Assembly: GCF_014200575.1 (NCBI RefSeq)
Contig: NZ_JACHBZ010000006.1
Coordinates: 1 to 64,000 of the forward strand
From: Mucilaginibacter saanensis
Lineage (GTDB): Bacteria > Bacteroidota > Bacteroidia > Sphingobacteriales > Sphingobacteriaceae
DNA length: 64,000 nucleotides
Reading direction: 5' to 3'
This document shows, one piece after another, positions 8,825 to 17,884 of the stretch (position 1 is the first letter of the stretch; each line of letters starts with the position of its first letter). The position numbers were made by a program, and so were the translations under genes. The notes under the pieces are model-generated. The model was not told the origin of the DNA, searched no databases, and was given only the letters and a program-made list of their open reading frames with translations.

Positions 8825-9595
8825 TTATTCAACCTGGCTAATGGTCCAGAAATCGTCGGCAAGATTGGTGCTGGTAACGTAATCATAAGGCATATAAAAG
8901 TAGCCGCTCAATCCCCAATCGCTGCCCCAGCTGTTGCGTATAATAAAAGCATTTTTTGAATCATCATACCCAACGGCCAATACAGCATGGCCGCCTAAAA
9001 CACTTTCGTTTTTTGCAGGCATGGTCATAATGCCGGTTTTGGCTATTTCATCGCCCTCAAAGCTTTGGTATACGGTAAATCCAAGCACAAAAGGATTACC
9101 ACCGGCAAGGCATGTTTTTAACTCGTTAATTACCGTATTATTTAAACGGGTATACTGCAGTGCCTGGTTTTTCTTAGCTTGCGTATATAATACCTTGGTA
9201 GGTTTTTTGGCAAACTGGCTTACGTTATATGGCCATTTAGCTTCGTCACAAACCCCCAGGGTAGCTACAGACTTTACACCATCACGCAGTTGGGCGCCGC
9301 TATCTTCCTTAACATGCCCTTCCAAGACCCTTTCGTTGTAATAAATGAATAATCTGGACGGGGTAAATACCGGCAGTTTTTGTTTCATCAGTTCAAATTC
9401 AAAAGCGCCGGCAATGGCATTGGCAGTGCATGAACCTAACTGTCCCTGGTCATAAACTGGTGGGCACTGTGCTCGCATATCAACCATCGGTGGAACCGGT
9501 TGTGCCAAAGCGGCGTGACGAACAACTGAATATTGAAGATCCCGGTGATCGGGCAGGTCAGGGAGCCAGCCGTAGTGTTTGGTTTTCTGTATCAT
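8825..9595 (-). CDS. Papain-like (C1 family) cysteine peptidase
   Basis: About 256 residues from the preferred start at 9595 (MIQKTKHYGWLPD); upstream ATGs at 9622 and 9721 would add non-conserved residues. All papain landmarks are present: the oxyanion Gln and catalytic Cys in DQGQLGSCTAN (Q50, C56), the catalytic His in GGHAVLAVGYDD, and Asn in IIRNSWGSDWG. No signal peptide or long propeptide is obvious, which suggests a cytoplasmic enzyme or one exported by an unrecognised route. The cupin gene follows directly. Confidence 0.88.
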   Translation of the reverse strand: MIQKTKHYGWLPDLPDHRDLQYSVVRHAALAQPVPPMVDMRAQCPPVYDQGQLGSCTANAIAGAFEFELMKQKLPVFTPSRLFIYYNERVLEGHVKEDSGAQLRDGVKSVATLGVCDEAKWPYNVSQFAKKPTKVLYTQAKKNQALQYTRLNNTVINELKTCLAGGNPFVLGFTVYQSFEGDEIAKTGIMTMPAKNESVLGGHAVLAVGYDDSKNAFIIRNSWGSDWGLSGYFYMPYDYVTSTNLADDFWTISQVE

Positions 9596-9823
9596 AATTT
9601 GGGGGTTTAATAATTTTATCATAAAGTTATATTGTTTTATGCAGAAACATACGCGTGTTTTTACGCATTTTGATACGTGCTGACACCTGAATGTGTAAAC
9701 TATTAAATACCTGATTAACAATATTAAATAAACTTATAGCATCATATTAAAAAACAAAACAGCAATTCATTAGCTTTTTCTCCTGTAATTTTTCCTAATT
9801 TACATTTACTATAAAAACCAATT

Positions 9824-11452
9824 ATGGATATCGGGTTCAATATCAATGAGGACATCAATAAACAGCTTGTTTATGAGCTGAATACCAGGCTCAAGAAAAT
9901 ATACCAGGGCGGCGGCGAAAAGGCTGCGGCCAAACAAAAGGAGAAAGGTAAAATGCTGGCCCGCGAGCGCGTAGCCTATTTAATTGATAAGGACAAACCC
10001 TGGCTTGAAATAGGCGCTTTTACCGCCGATGGCATGTATGCCGAATATGGTGGTTGCCCATCAGGTGGGGTAGTTTGCGGCATAGGCTATATATCGGGCA
10101 GGCAATGTGTGGTGGTGGCCAATGATGCTACGGTAAAAGCCGGGGCCTGGTTCCCGATAACGGCCAAAAAGAACCTGCGTGCGCAGGAAATAGCCATGGA
10201 AAACCGCCTGCCTATTATTTACCTGGTTGATTCGGCAGGGGTATACCTCCCGCTGCAGGATGAGATCTTTCCGGATAAGGAGCATTTTGGGCGCATATTC
10301 CGTAACAATGCCATCATGAGCAGCATGGGTATTATCCAGATCTCGGCCATCATGGGCTCCTGCGTGGCGGGTGGTGCTTATTTACCCATCATGAGCGATG
10401 AGGCTATGATTGTGGAAGGTACAGGCTCGGTTTTTTTGGCGGGGTCATACCTGGTTAAATCGGCCATTGGCGAGGACGTGGATAACGAAACCTTAGGCGG
10501 GGCAACCACCCATTGTGAAATATCGGGCGTTACCGATTATAAACAACCTAATGACAAGGCCTGTCTTGATTCTATCCGTAACATCATGAGTATGACCGGC
10601 GATTTTAATAAGGCGGGTTTTGACCGCGTAAAATCCATTGCACCCAAGCTTAACGAAAAGGACATTTACGGCATACTGCCTGATAGCCGCCAAAAAGCCT
10701 ACGATATGAAAGAGATCATTTTGCGTTTGCTTGATGATTCGGCTTTTGAGGAATATAAAGAAGGTTATGGCCAGTCTATTATTTGCGGTCTTGGCCGGAT
10801 AGATGGCTGGGCGGTGGGTATTGTGGCTAACCAGCGCAAGGTGATCAAATCAAAAAAAGGCGAGATGCAGTTTGGCGGCGTTATATATTCCGATTCGGCC
10901 GATAAAGCTACCCGCTTTATCATGAACTGTAATCAAAAAAAAATACCGCTGGTTTTTCTGCAGGATGTTACCGGGTTTATGGTAGGTAGCCGCTCAGAAC
11001 AGGGCGGTATTATTAAGGATGGGGCAAAAATGGTTAACGCCGTTGCCAACTCCATTGTGCCCAAATTTACTATAGTAATAGGTAACTCCTATGGTGCGGG
11101 CAATTATGCCATGTGTGGCAAGGCCTATGACCCAAGGCTCATTTACGCCTGGCCATCGGCAAAAATAGCGGTAATGGGTGGCGGACAGGCCGCTAAAACC
11201 CTATTGCAAATACAGGCCGCCGGCCTCAAAGCCCGTGGCGAAGAAGTAGACGAAGTAAAGGAACAAGAATTGTTGAAACAAATAACCGATCGCTACAACG
11301 CCCAAACAACCCCGTACTACGCAGCCGCAAGGTTATGGGTTGATGGTATTATTGATCCGCTGGAAACGCGTAAGGTAATCTCCATGGGAATTGAGGCCGC
11401 CAACCATTCGCCTATTGAAAAGGCATTTAACGTTGGGGTGATACAAACATAG
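9824..11452 (+). CDS. Acyl-CoA carboxylase, carboxyltransferase (beta) subunit
   Basis: A 542-residue biotin-dependent carboxyltransferase related to propionyl-CoA and methylcrotonyl-CoA carboxylase beta chains. It transfers carboxyl from carboxybiotin to an acyl-CoA. The two crotonase-fold halves are visible, with SCVAGGAYLPIMSDEA in the N half and GNSYGAGNYAMCGKAYDP in the C half, the second matching the glycine-rich oxyanion loop. The MCC-like length and motifs lean toward methylcrotonyl- or geranyl-CoA, but substrate choice is not certain. No biotin carboxylase subunit is encoded nearby, so its partner must lie elsewhere. Confidence 0.92.
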   Translation: MDIGFNINEDINKQLVYELNTRLKKIYQGGGEKAAAKQKEKGKMLARERVAYLIDKDKPWLEIGAFTADGMYAEYGGCPSGGVVCGIGYISGRQCVVVANDATVKAGAWFPITAKKNLRAQEIAMENRLPIIYLVDSAGVYLPLQDEIFPDKEHFGRIFRNNAIMSSMGIIQISAIMGSCVAGGAYLPIMSDEAMIVEGTGSVFLAGSYLVKSAIGEDVDNETLGGATTHCEISGVTDYKQPNDKACLDSIRNIMSMTGDFNKAGFDRVKSIAPKLNEKDIYGILPDSRQKAYDMKEIILRLLDDSAFEEYKEGYGQSIICGLGRIDGWAVGIVANQRKVIKSKKGEMQFGGVIYSDSADKATRFIMNCNQKKIPLVFLQDVTGFMVGSRSEQGGIIKDGAKMVNAVANSIVPKFTIVIGNSYGAGNYAMCGKAYDPRLIYAWPSAKIAVMGGGQAAKTLLQIQAAGLKARGEEVDEVKEQELLKQITDRYNAQTTPYYAAARLWVDGIIDPLETRKVISMGIEAANHSPIEKAFNVGVIQT

Positions 11453-11513
11453 GGGAGTAGGTAGTAATCATCCTTCCCGATAATATAGCTGATTTAACAT
11501 TTTATTTCCTGCC

Positions 11514-11628
11514 TGTCATTCTGAGGGACGAAGAATCTATTCATAGTTCAGACTTACGAAGTTTTTAAAACTTCGTAAGTCTGACGTTTTCTTTGACAAT
11601 CAGATCCTTCACTCCGTTCAGGATGACA
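11514..11628. repeat. TGTCATYCYGA repeat carrying a nested 37-bp palindrome
   Basis: The outer ends TGTCATTCTGA and TCAGGATGACA match the family seen at 127 and 5071. In the middle, 11548-11584 is a perfect palindrome with 18-bp arms around a single T, which the other copies lack. This looks like one small palindromic element inserted within another. Confidence 0.65.
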
Positions 11629-11656
11629 TATTTTTATCATATAATAATCCTGAAGT

Positions 11657-12829
11657 ATGAAAAAGCTATTGCTCCCTTTATTATTGCTGTCGCTGAGGGT
11701 TTCGGCACAAAATGCGCAGCAGGTTCATCAGAAAGCTATTTTGATAGATACACATAATGATATCATATCCAATGAACTAATTACGCGCTTTGACTTAGCT
11801 AAATTGCAGGACGAGGGTAATTTTGACTTGGTGCGTGCAAAAAGGGGCGGACTCGATGCGCAGATATTCTCTATTTGGTGCGGCGAAAACTATGGCAAAG
11901 GCGCAGCTTTTGCTTTTGCCAATCGCGAAATAGATTCGTTATATGCCCTCATTAAACGTAACCCTGGTAAAATAGCCCTGGTGCGTAACAGCGCCGAACT
12001 AAAAAATGCCGTGGCGCATCAAAAACTGGCCGCGCTGATAGGGGTTGAAGGGGGCCACATGATTGAGGACCGGATGGATTACATAGATAGTTTAGCCAAA
12101 CGTGGCATGTGCTATTTAACCCTCACCTGGAATAACAGCACCTCCTGGGCTACATCGGCCCGTCACGAGGTTATCAAAAAGGATAGTTTGCCGCATCTGG
12201 GATTAACCGATTATGGTAAACAGATTGTGCATCATCTAAATAAACTGGGTGTAATGGTTGATGTATCGCATGTGGGCGAACGTACATTTTATGATGTGCT
12301 GTCCACTACCAGCAAACCGGTTATTGCTTCGCACAGTTGTGCTTACAGTATTGATCCCAATCGTCGTAATTTAAAGGATGACCAGTTGAAAGCCCTGGCA
12401 AAAAATGGGGGAGTGGTATGCGTAAATTTCTATAGCGGCTTTGTTGATAGCACCTATAACGCCAAAGTGCATGCTTTTCTGTATCAGCATAAAGCAGAAC
12501 TCGACTCATTAACCCAAATATATCACGACGGCGACCTCGCCAATATCCGCCTGAACGCCATATACAAAAGCCAATCTGATAAACTAAGACCACCTTTAAG
12601 TTTGCTCATACAGCATATCAATTATATGGTAAAGCTCATCGGTATTGATCATGTGGGCATAGGCTCGGATTTTGACGGTGCTGAGTCATACCCATTAGAG
12701 ATGGACAGCGTAAGCGATTACCCTAAAATAACCGCTGAGTTATTGAAACTGAACTACAGCGAAAAGGACATTGATAAAATATTAGGTGGTAATGTAATGC
12801 GGGTGCTCAAGGCCAATACGGGTAAATGA
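11657..12829 (+). CDS. M19 family membrane dipeptidase, secreted
   Basis: A 390-residue renal-dipeptidase-type metalloenzyme with a signal peptide (residues 1 to about 17, ending VSAQ). The expected dizinc ligands are all visible: LIDTHNDI (His, Asp), GVEGGHMIE (bridging Glu), VDVSHVGE (His), IASHSCA (His) and GIGSDFDGAE (Asp). The family hydrolyses L-Xaa-D-Xaa and similar dipeptides in the periplasm. A gap of 74 bp separates it from trxB, with no clear terminator. Confidence 0.95.
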   Translation: MKKLLLPLLLLSLRVSAQNAQQVHQKAILIDTHNDIISNELITRFDLAKLQDEGNFDLVRAKRGGLDAQIFSIWCGENYGKGAAFAFANREIDSLYALIKRNPGKIALVRNSAELKNAVAHQKLAALIGVEGGHMIEDRMDYIDSLAKRGMCYLTLTWNNSTSWATSARHEVIKKDSLPHLGLTDYGKQIVHHLNKLGVMVDVSHVGERTFYDVLSTTSKPVIASHSCAYSIDPNRRNLKDDQLKALAKNGGVVCVNFYSGFVDSTYNAKVHAFLYQHKAELDSLTQIYHDGDLANIRLNAIYKSQSDKLRPPLSLLIQHINYMVKLIGIDHVGIGSDFDGAESYPLEMDSVSDYPKITAELLKLNYSEKDIDKILGGNVMRVLKANTGK

Positions 12830-12903
12830 TGGCACAGTATTGACTGTTGACCTCTTGCCTGATAAGCAGATAAATTGTAAATTCGCATACATTTTTATAG
12901 ACA

Positions 12904-13860
12904 ATGTCTCAAGAAACAGAACACATCAAATGCCTTATCATAGGCTCAGGACCGGCTGGTTACACAGCGGCCATATACGCATCAAGGGCTGATTTGAAAC
13001 CTGTCATGTATACGGGTTTGTTAGCCGGCGGACAGCTAACCCAAACTACTGAGGTAGAAAATTTCCCCGGATATCCTGAAGGTATCATGGGCCCCGAAAT
13101 GATGGAAGACCTGCGTAAGCAAGCCGAACGTTTGGGTACCGAGATCCGTTTTGGTTATGCAAGTTCTGTTGATTTTACAAGCCTGCCCCATAAAGTGGTT
13201 ATTGATGACGTAAAAACTATTACTGCCGATACCGTGATTATTGCTACCGGAGCATCTGCAAAATGGCTGGGTTTAGATTCTGAACAAAAATATAGCGGTT
13301 TTGGTGTTTCGGCTTGTGCCGTGTGTGATGGTTTCTTTTTTAAAGGACAGGATGTTGCCATTGTAGGTGCAGGTGATACTGCTGCCGAAGAAGCTACTTA
13401 CTTAGCAAAACTGGCCCGCAAGGTATACATGATCGTTCGTCGTGATGAGTTCCGTGCTTCAAAGGCAATGGTACACCGCGTGCTGAACACTCCTAATATT
13501 GAAATTTTATACAATACCGAAACCAAAGAAATATTGGGCGACGGACAAAGCGTAACCGGCGTTAGGGTTACCAATAACCAAACCAACACGGATACCGATT
13601 TGGATGTTACCGGATTTTTTGTGGCGATAGGTCATCATCCTAATACCGATATTTTTAAGGGCTGGTTAAATATGGACGAAACCGGCTATATCATTACCCG
13701 TCCGGGTTCAACAGAAACCAATGTGGAAGGTGTGTTTTGCTGCGGCGATGCACAGGATCACATTTACCGCCAGGCAGTTACCGCCGCCGGTACCGGTTGT
13801 ATGGCCGCCATTGATGCCGAACGCTACCTGGCCGCCAAAGAGCACGTAGTTACAGCGTAA
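12904..13860 (+). CDS. trxB: Thioredoxin-disulfide reductase
   Basis: A 318-residue flavoprotein that reduces thioredoxin with NADPH. The FAD site is CLIIGSGPAGYTAAIYASRA near the N-terminus. The redox-active pair is C138-A-V-C141 in SACAVCDG, the NADPH site is VAIVGAGDTAAEEATYLA, and the C-terminal FAD-contacting motif is GVFCCGDAQD. Length and motif order are standard for low-Mr bacterial TrxR. A terminator hairpin follows 45 bp after the stop. Confidence 0.97.
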   Translation: MSQETEHIKCLIIGSGPAGYTAAIYASRADLKPVMYTGLLAGGQLTQTTEVENFPGYPEGIMGPEMMEDLRKQAERLGTEIRFGYASSVDFTSLPHKVVIDDVKTITADTVIIATGASAKWLGLDSEQKYSGFGVSACAVCDGFFFKGQDVAIVGAGDTAAEEATYLAKLARKVYMIVRRDEFRASKAMVHRVLNTPNIEILYNTETKEILGDGQSVTGVRVTNNQTNTDTDLDVTGFFVAIGHHPNTDIFKGWLNMDETGYIITRPGSTETNVEGVFCCGDAQDHIYRQAVTAAGTGCMAAIDAERYLAAKEHVVTA

Positions 13861-13905
13861 AACGCCACCCAACCCTTCCCAACGGGAGCGTTTTGTAAAA
13901 TACTT

Positions 13906-13937
13906 AAAGCCAGCTATTTATAGTTGGCTTTTTTTGT
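13906..13937 (+). terminator. Rho-independent terminator of trxB
   Basis: A 10-bp stem with one G-T pair (AAAGCCAGCT with AGTTGGCTTT) and a 6-base loop runs into a T-tract. Confidence 0.88.
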
Positions 13938-13944
13938 TTTCATG

Positions 13945-14227
13945 CTTTTCAAGAGCTCCCCCTTCAGGGGACTGGGGGCTACAGGGTGATGAAATTTTGA
14001 AAAACTTTGAACGATAACGCGATACTTCATCACACTCCGTAGGAGTATCCTGTTTATAGCAATCATGAAGTAAACGTTTAGCTCTATAGGAGCTTCCTGA
14101 TAAATCCTGCAAACCCTTCTTAGGACGATAAACCTGTTTGATGTTAAGAAGCTCCTATGGAGCTACTGCCTAGATTTATTGATAATACCTTTTCAAGAGC
14201 TCCCTCTTCAGGGGGCCGGGGGGCAAC
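13945..14227. repeat. Repeat cassette: 39-bp direct repeats around several hairpins
   Basis: The 447-bp gap after trxB contains no gene. Near-identical direct repeats (13945-13983 and 14189-14227, beginning CTTTTCAAGAGCTCCC) flank four inverted repeats: ACTTCAT/ATGAAGT (14024-14071), which encloses ACTCC-GTA-GGAGT (14034-14046); GCTCT-ATA-GGAGC (14081-14093); and AGCTCC-TAT-GGAGCT (14150-14164). The shared CTCC-N3-GGAG core suggests amplification of one small palindrome. Confidence 0.6.
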
Positions 14228-14307
14228 ATATTTTTTACATACCAAACTTCTTATATTTTTTTAAAATCTTTTATATTCACAGCTTAGTACCAACCTGATT
14301 AATAATT

Positions 14308-16611
14308 ATGTACAAAAAAGCATCCCTCATGCTGTTTGCCCTGCTTACAGTATCTGCAACTATGGTGACCGCACAGGATACCAATCCTAATCTGGGTATT
14401 ATCCCGGTGCCGGTATCTGTTAAAAAGGCTCCCGGCCAGTTTGTGTTAAGCCAGGAAACCACCATCCAGGCCGACTCGCCATCAAACAAAGCTGTGCTGT
14501 TTTTTAAAGATTATATGGCTAACAATTTAGCTTATCATAAAACTGTAGTTGTAAAAGGAGGTGCCGCTGCAAATGTTATTACCTTAACAGCCGCAGGTAC
14601 TGATAATTTACCTGCCGAAGGTTACCGCTTAACCATTACACCACAACAGGTTACCGTTGCCGGTAAAGGTGCCGGACTTTTTTATGGTATACAAACCCTG
14701 CTGCAGTTAATGCCGTTGGACAGGGCTGCTACAGCTAAGCTGCCTTGTGTGCAAATTGAGGATTATCCGCGTTTTGGGTATAGGGGGGCGATGCTTGATG
14801 TAGGACGTCATTTTTTCTCGGTTGAGATGGTTAAAAAATACATTGACCTGCTGGCTGCCTACAAGCTGAATAATTTTCACTGGCACCTGACCGAAGATCA
14901 GGGCTGGCGTATCGAAATAAAAAAATACCCGAAGCTTACACAAATAAGCAGTATGCGGGCGCAAACCTTAATTGGCGGCTACCGCGATCGTACGCCGCAG
15001 CAATTTGATAACACGCCTGATGGTGGTTTTTATACGCAGGATCAGGTTCGTGATGTGGTAAAATATGCTGTAGACAGGTATATCAATATTATACCCGAAA
15101 TTGAGATGCCAGGCCACTCATCCGCTGCTTTGGCTGCCTATCCTGAATTAGGTTGCGACCCCGGTAAGCCAGTTAAAGTAGCAGAAACCTGGGGCGTATT
15201 CCCGGATATTTACTGTCCGTCAGAAAAAACGTTCAGCTTTCTACAGGATGTTTTGACCGAGGTAATGGCGCTTTTTCCAAGTAAATATATCCACATTGGC
15301 GGTGATGAAGCGCCAAAAGATGCATGGAAAAAATCGGCCTTTTGCCAGCAGCTTATTAAAAAGCTAAAGCTGAAAGATGAGCACGGCTTACAGAGCTATT
15401 TTATACAGCGGATGGAGAAGTTTGTAAACTCCAAGGGCCGTAGCATTATTGGTTGGGACGAGATATTGGAAGGTGGTCTGGCACCTAATGCTACCGTAAT
15501 GAGCTGGCGCGGCGAAGATGGCGGTATTGCAGCGGCCCAGCAAAAACATAACGTGATCATGACGCCGGGCAGTGCCGGTTTGTATATTGACCACGGACAA
15601 GGTAAACCTGCCGACGAGCCATTGAGCATTGGCGGTAATGAGCCATTATCAAAAATATACAGCTATAACCCAACCCCTGCAGTTTTAACACCCGAGCAGC
15701 AAAAGTATATTGAAGGCGTACAAGCCAACTTGTGGACAGAATATGTACCAACTGATGCCAAGGTGGAATATATGCTGCTGCCACGTTTAATGGCCCTGTC
15801 AGAAGTGGCATGGTCGCCGGTGGAGAATAAGAACTTCAAAGATTTTTCAGAAACCCGTCTTCCGGGGCATTTGGCATGGCTCGATAAAAACAACATCAAT
15901 TACCGGGTGCCGGTAGCTATAGGAGCAAAGGATACAGTGATGATAGGTACGCAGCTTAACGCCACGTTAAGTCCATCAGTTGATGGTGCCAGAATTTATT
16001 ATACCATTGATGGCTACACCCCGCGTGAAACTGATTTGATCTACAACACGCCGCTTAGTTTCCCTGTTCCGCAAGATCAGTACCGCGAATTAAAAACCAT
16101 CGTGATCACGCCATCGGGCAAACGCAGTGTGGTAACCAATACTATTGTTTATAATAAAGCGTCTTTTGCGGCCGTTAAATATGCAGGGCAGGCAACAGGG
16201 GCAAAATACCAGTTATTTACGGGTACATATACCGCTACAAATCAGTTAGCCAATGCAGCAGCAACTGATAGTGGTACAGTTAAAACTTTTAGTACCGTTG
16301 ATTTCCGGAAAAGTAAAGGTAAATTTGGTATTGTTTACTCCGGCTACATTAATATTGATGCCGATGGTAATTATGGATTTTCGACCCTGTCAGGTAACGG
16401 ATCTGTTTTGCTGATTGACGATCAGTTGATTGTTGATAACGATGGTAAACATGCGGTTACCGAACAAAATGGTGCAGCGCCTTTATTAAAGGGTTTTCAT
16501 AAGTTTACTTTAAAGTATGTTGATGCAGGTGGTCCGGGGGTATTAAAGGTATTTATAAACACCCCGGGTAAACAAAAAGCCGAGCTAACGGCCGATACAT
16601 TATATAACTAA
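14308..16611 (+). CDS. GH20 beta-N-acetylhexosaminidase with C-terminal PA14-like domain
   Basis: A 767-residue secreted glycoside hydrolase that releases terminal beta-GlcNAc or GalNAc. Residues 1 to about 22 are a signal peptide. A GH20b-type domain precedes the catalytic barrel, which begins at about residue 155 (RFGYRGAMLDVGRHFFS). HWHLTEDQGWRIEIKKYPKL and the catalytic Asp-Glu pair D333-E334 in HIGGDEAPK are intact. A chitobiase-type C-terminal domain (about 540-610) is followed by a PA14/GLEYA-like carbohydrate-binding region (about 650-765, YINIDADGNYGF). The lipoprotein gene follows 16 bp later, so the two are probably one transcript. It fits chitin or host-glycan use. Confidence 0.95.
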   Translation: MYKKASLMLFALLTVSATMVTAQDTNPNLGIIPVPVSVKKAPGQFVLSQETTIQADSPSNKAVLFFKDYMANNLAYHKTVVVKGGAAANVITLTAAGTDNLPAEGYRLTITPQQVTVAGKGAGLFYGIQTLLQLMPLDRAATAKLPCVQIEDYPRFGYRGAMLDVGRHFFSVEMVKKYIDLLAAYKLNNFHWHLTEDQGWRIEIKKYPKLTQISSMRAQTLIGGYRDRTPQQFDNTPDGGFYTQDQVRDVVKYAVDRYINIIPEIEMPGHSSAALAAYPELGCDPGKPVKVAETWGVFPDIYCPSEKTFSFLQDVLTEVMALFPSKYIHIGGDEAPKDAWKKSAFCQQLIKKLKLKDEHGLQSYFIQRMEKFVNSKGRSIIGWDEILEGGLAPNATVMSWRGEDGGIAAAQQKHNVIMTPGSAGLYIDHGQGKPADEPLSIGGNEPLSKIYSYNPTPAVLTPEQQKYIEGVQANLWTEYVPTDAKVEYMLLPRLMALSEVAWSPVENKNFKDFSETRLPGHLAWLDKNNINYRVPVAIGAKDTVMIGTQLNATLSPSVDGARIYYTIDGYTPRETDLIYNTPLSFPVPQDQYRELKTIVITPSGKRSVVTNTIVYNKASFAAVKYAGQATGAKYQLFTGTYTATNQLANAAATDSGTVKTFSTVDFRKSKGKFGIVYSGYINIDADGNYGFSTLSGNGSVLLIDDQLIVDNDGKHAVTEQNGAAPLLKGFHKFTLKYVDAGGPGVLKVFINTPGKQKAELTADTLYN

Positions 16612-16627
16612 TACGATATAAACTATA

Positions 16628-17398
16628 ATGATTAACAGATTTTATCTTTCTGCGTTAGTAATAGGAACTGTTACGGCTATAGCCGGTTGCGGGAGTAATG
16701 AACCCAAAACTACAGCCGCGCCACCGGCTGCAAAAAAGTCCGAATTGATGGCACCTTTCAGGTTTCACAAGCTTATTGAGGTTTCACCGGGGCAAAGCTA
16801 TGACATATTGAGCTGGGGCCGTGGCTCGCAGGACGCTGGATCATTCATGATCCTGCATTCCGATTCATCTGCCATAAAATATACCACTACCACCGGCGAT
16901 CTGGACGGCGCCATAGTTGATGTATACAACGCTGATATGGATGTGGACGGCAACCCTGAAATACTGATCCAGGCCAAATCAAAGGATACCACCAACTATG
17001 CCAGTATTTATGCTTTTGAGTTTAGCAACAACAAAGCCAATAAGCTTGATTTTCCGCGGTTAAACAATTCGCAGCGTAAAGGCTACCGGGGTAATGATAA
17101 TTTTTACATACGCGACGGTAAACTGATCCGCGAGTTCCCGATTTACAATGGGAGTGGTAAAGATGCCAAACCATCCGGCGCAAAACGCCAGTTGGAATAT
17201 GGCTTAAGGAGCAATGAGTTTACGGTAAAGCAACTGAGTAAAGATTCGGTTGAGGTGGCTACTAAACAACCTGTGGCTGCTAATACTGCAGTAAAACAAA
17301 CAACAGATACCAAGGCTTCAAGTAAGAGCTCTGAAAAGAAAAAGTCATCTTCCAAATCAAAGAAAAAGAAACACAGAAGACATCACAGAGAGGAATAA
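16628..17398 (+). CDS. Lipoprotein with lysine/histidine-rich tail, function unknown
   Basis: A 256-residue predicted lipoprotein. The signal peptide ends in the lipobox IAGC (Cys21). A globular region (about 40-185) follows; motifs such as GDLDGAIVDVYNADMDVDGN resemble FG-GAP/VCBS-type metal-binding repeats, but only weakly. The last roughly 60 residues are low complexity, dominated by Lys and Ser and ending KKKKHRRHHREE, which is strongly basic and could bind nucleic acid or acidic glycans. It is co-oriented with and close to the hexosaminidase. Confidence 0.8.
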   Translation: MINRFYLSALVIGTVTAIAGCGSNEPKTTAAPPAAKKSELMAPFRFHKLIEVSPGQSYDILSWGRGSQDAGSFMILHSDSSAIKYTTTTGDLDGAIVDVYNADMDVDGNPEILIQAKSKDTTNYASIYAFEFSNNKANKLDFPRLNNSQRKGYRGNDNFYIRDGKLIREFPIYNGSGKDAKPSGAKRQLEYGLRSNEFTVKQLSKDSVEVATKQPVAANTAVKQTTDTKASSKSSEKKKSSSKSKKKKHRRHHREE

Positions 17399-17470
17399 AA
17401 CCATGCCATTCTGCGCAGGGATTCTACGGGTGAAACCTACAGCAGTCAGTATCCTCATATACTGCTATGT

Positions 17471-17826
17471 TAAAAGTAAGTTGTCTGTGAGGACACGGAC
17501 AACGGTGGATGAAAAAACTGCCCGATAAACGCAGTATGTGTCCTCATCCCGGCAGTATGTGTCGTCATCTCCGCAGTGTTCGGAAGAATCAAAATGAATA
17601 TCAAATGCCGGGTTTTGGCTAAAGCCTTATTGTTTTTTATTTGCAATCCGTTGGCTAAAGCCAACGGCAATGATAAATACAAAGTGTTTCATTCATTGCC
17701 GTCTCATTTATGGGACGGATAAAGAAGCTGAAAATAGGGCTTTAGCCAAAACTCTAATCTGCGGTATTAAAAGAAAATTGTATGTGAGGACACAGACAAC
17801 GTTGGATGAAAAATCTGCCCGAAAAC
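17471..17826. repeat. Repeat-rich intergenic region with a 142-bp hairpin element
   Basis: The gap 17399-17884 has no gene. Direct repeats of about 59 bp (17471-17529 and 17768-17826, roughly 53 positions identical) flank it. Inside are a 21-bp tandem unit starting GCAGTATGTGTC at 17531, 17552 and, in part, 17573, and an element bounded by GGTTTTGGCTAAAGCC (17611-17626) and its near-complement GGCTTTAGCCAAAAC (17738-17752). That element holds three further hairpins: CCGTTGGC-TAAA-GCCAACGG (17648-17667), GGCAATGA/TCATTGCC and CCGTC/GACGG. Confidence 0.65.
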
Positions 17827-17827
17827 A

Positions 17828-17870
17828 CGAAGCATCTGTTTATTGACTATAAACAGATGCTTCGTTTATT
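17828..17870. terminator. Hairpin terminator between converging genes
   Basis: A perfect 16-bp stem (17828-17843 with 17849-17864) closes a 5-base loop, next to T-rich sequence on the plus strand. It lies just beyond the stop codon of the aldo/keto reductase gene and can also stop plus-strand readthrough. Confidence 0.82.
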
Positions 17871-17884
17871 TTACACCGGTTTAC

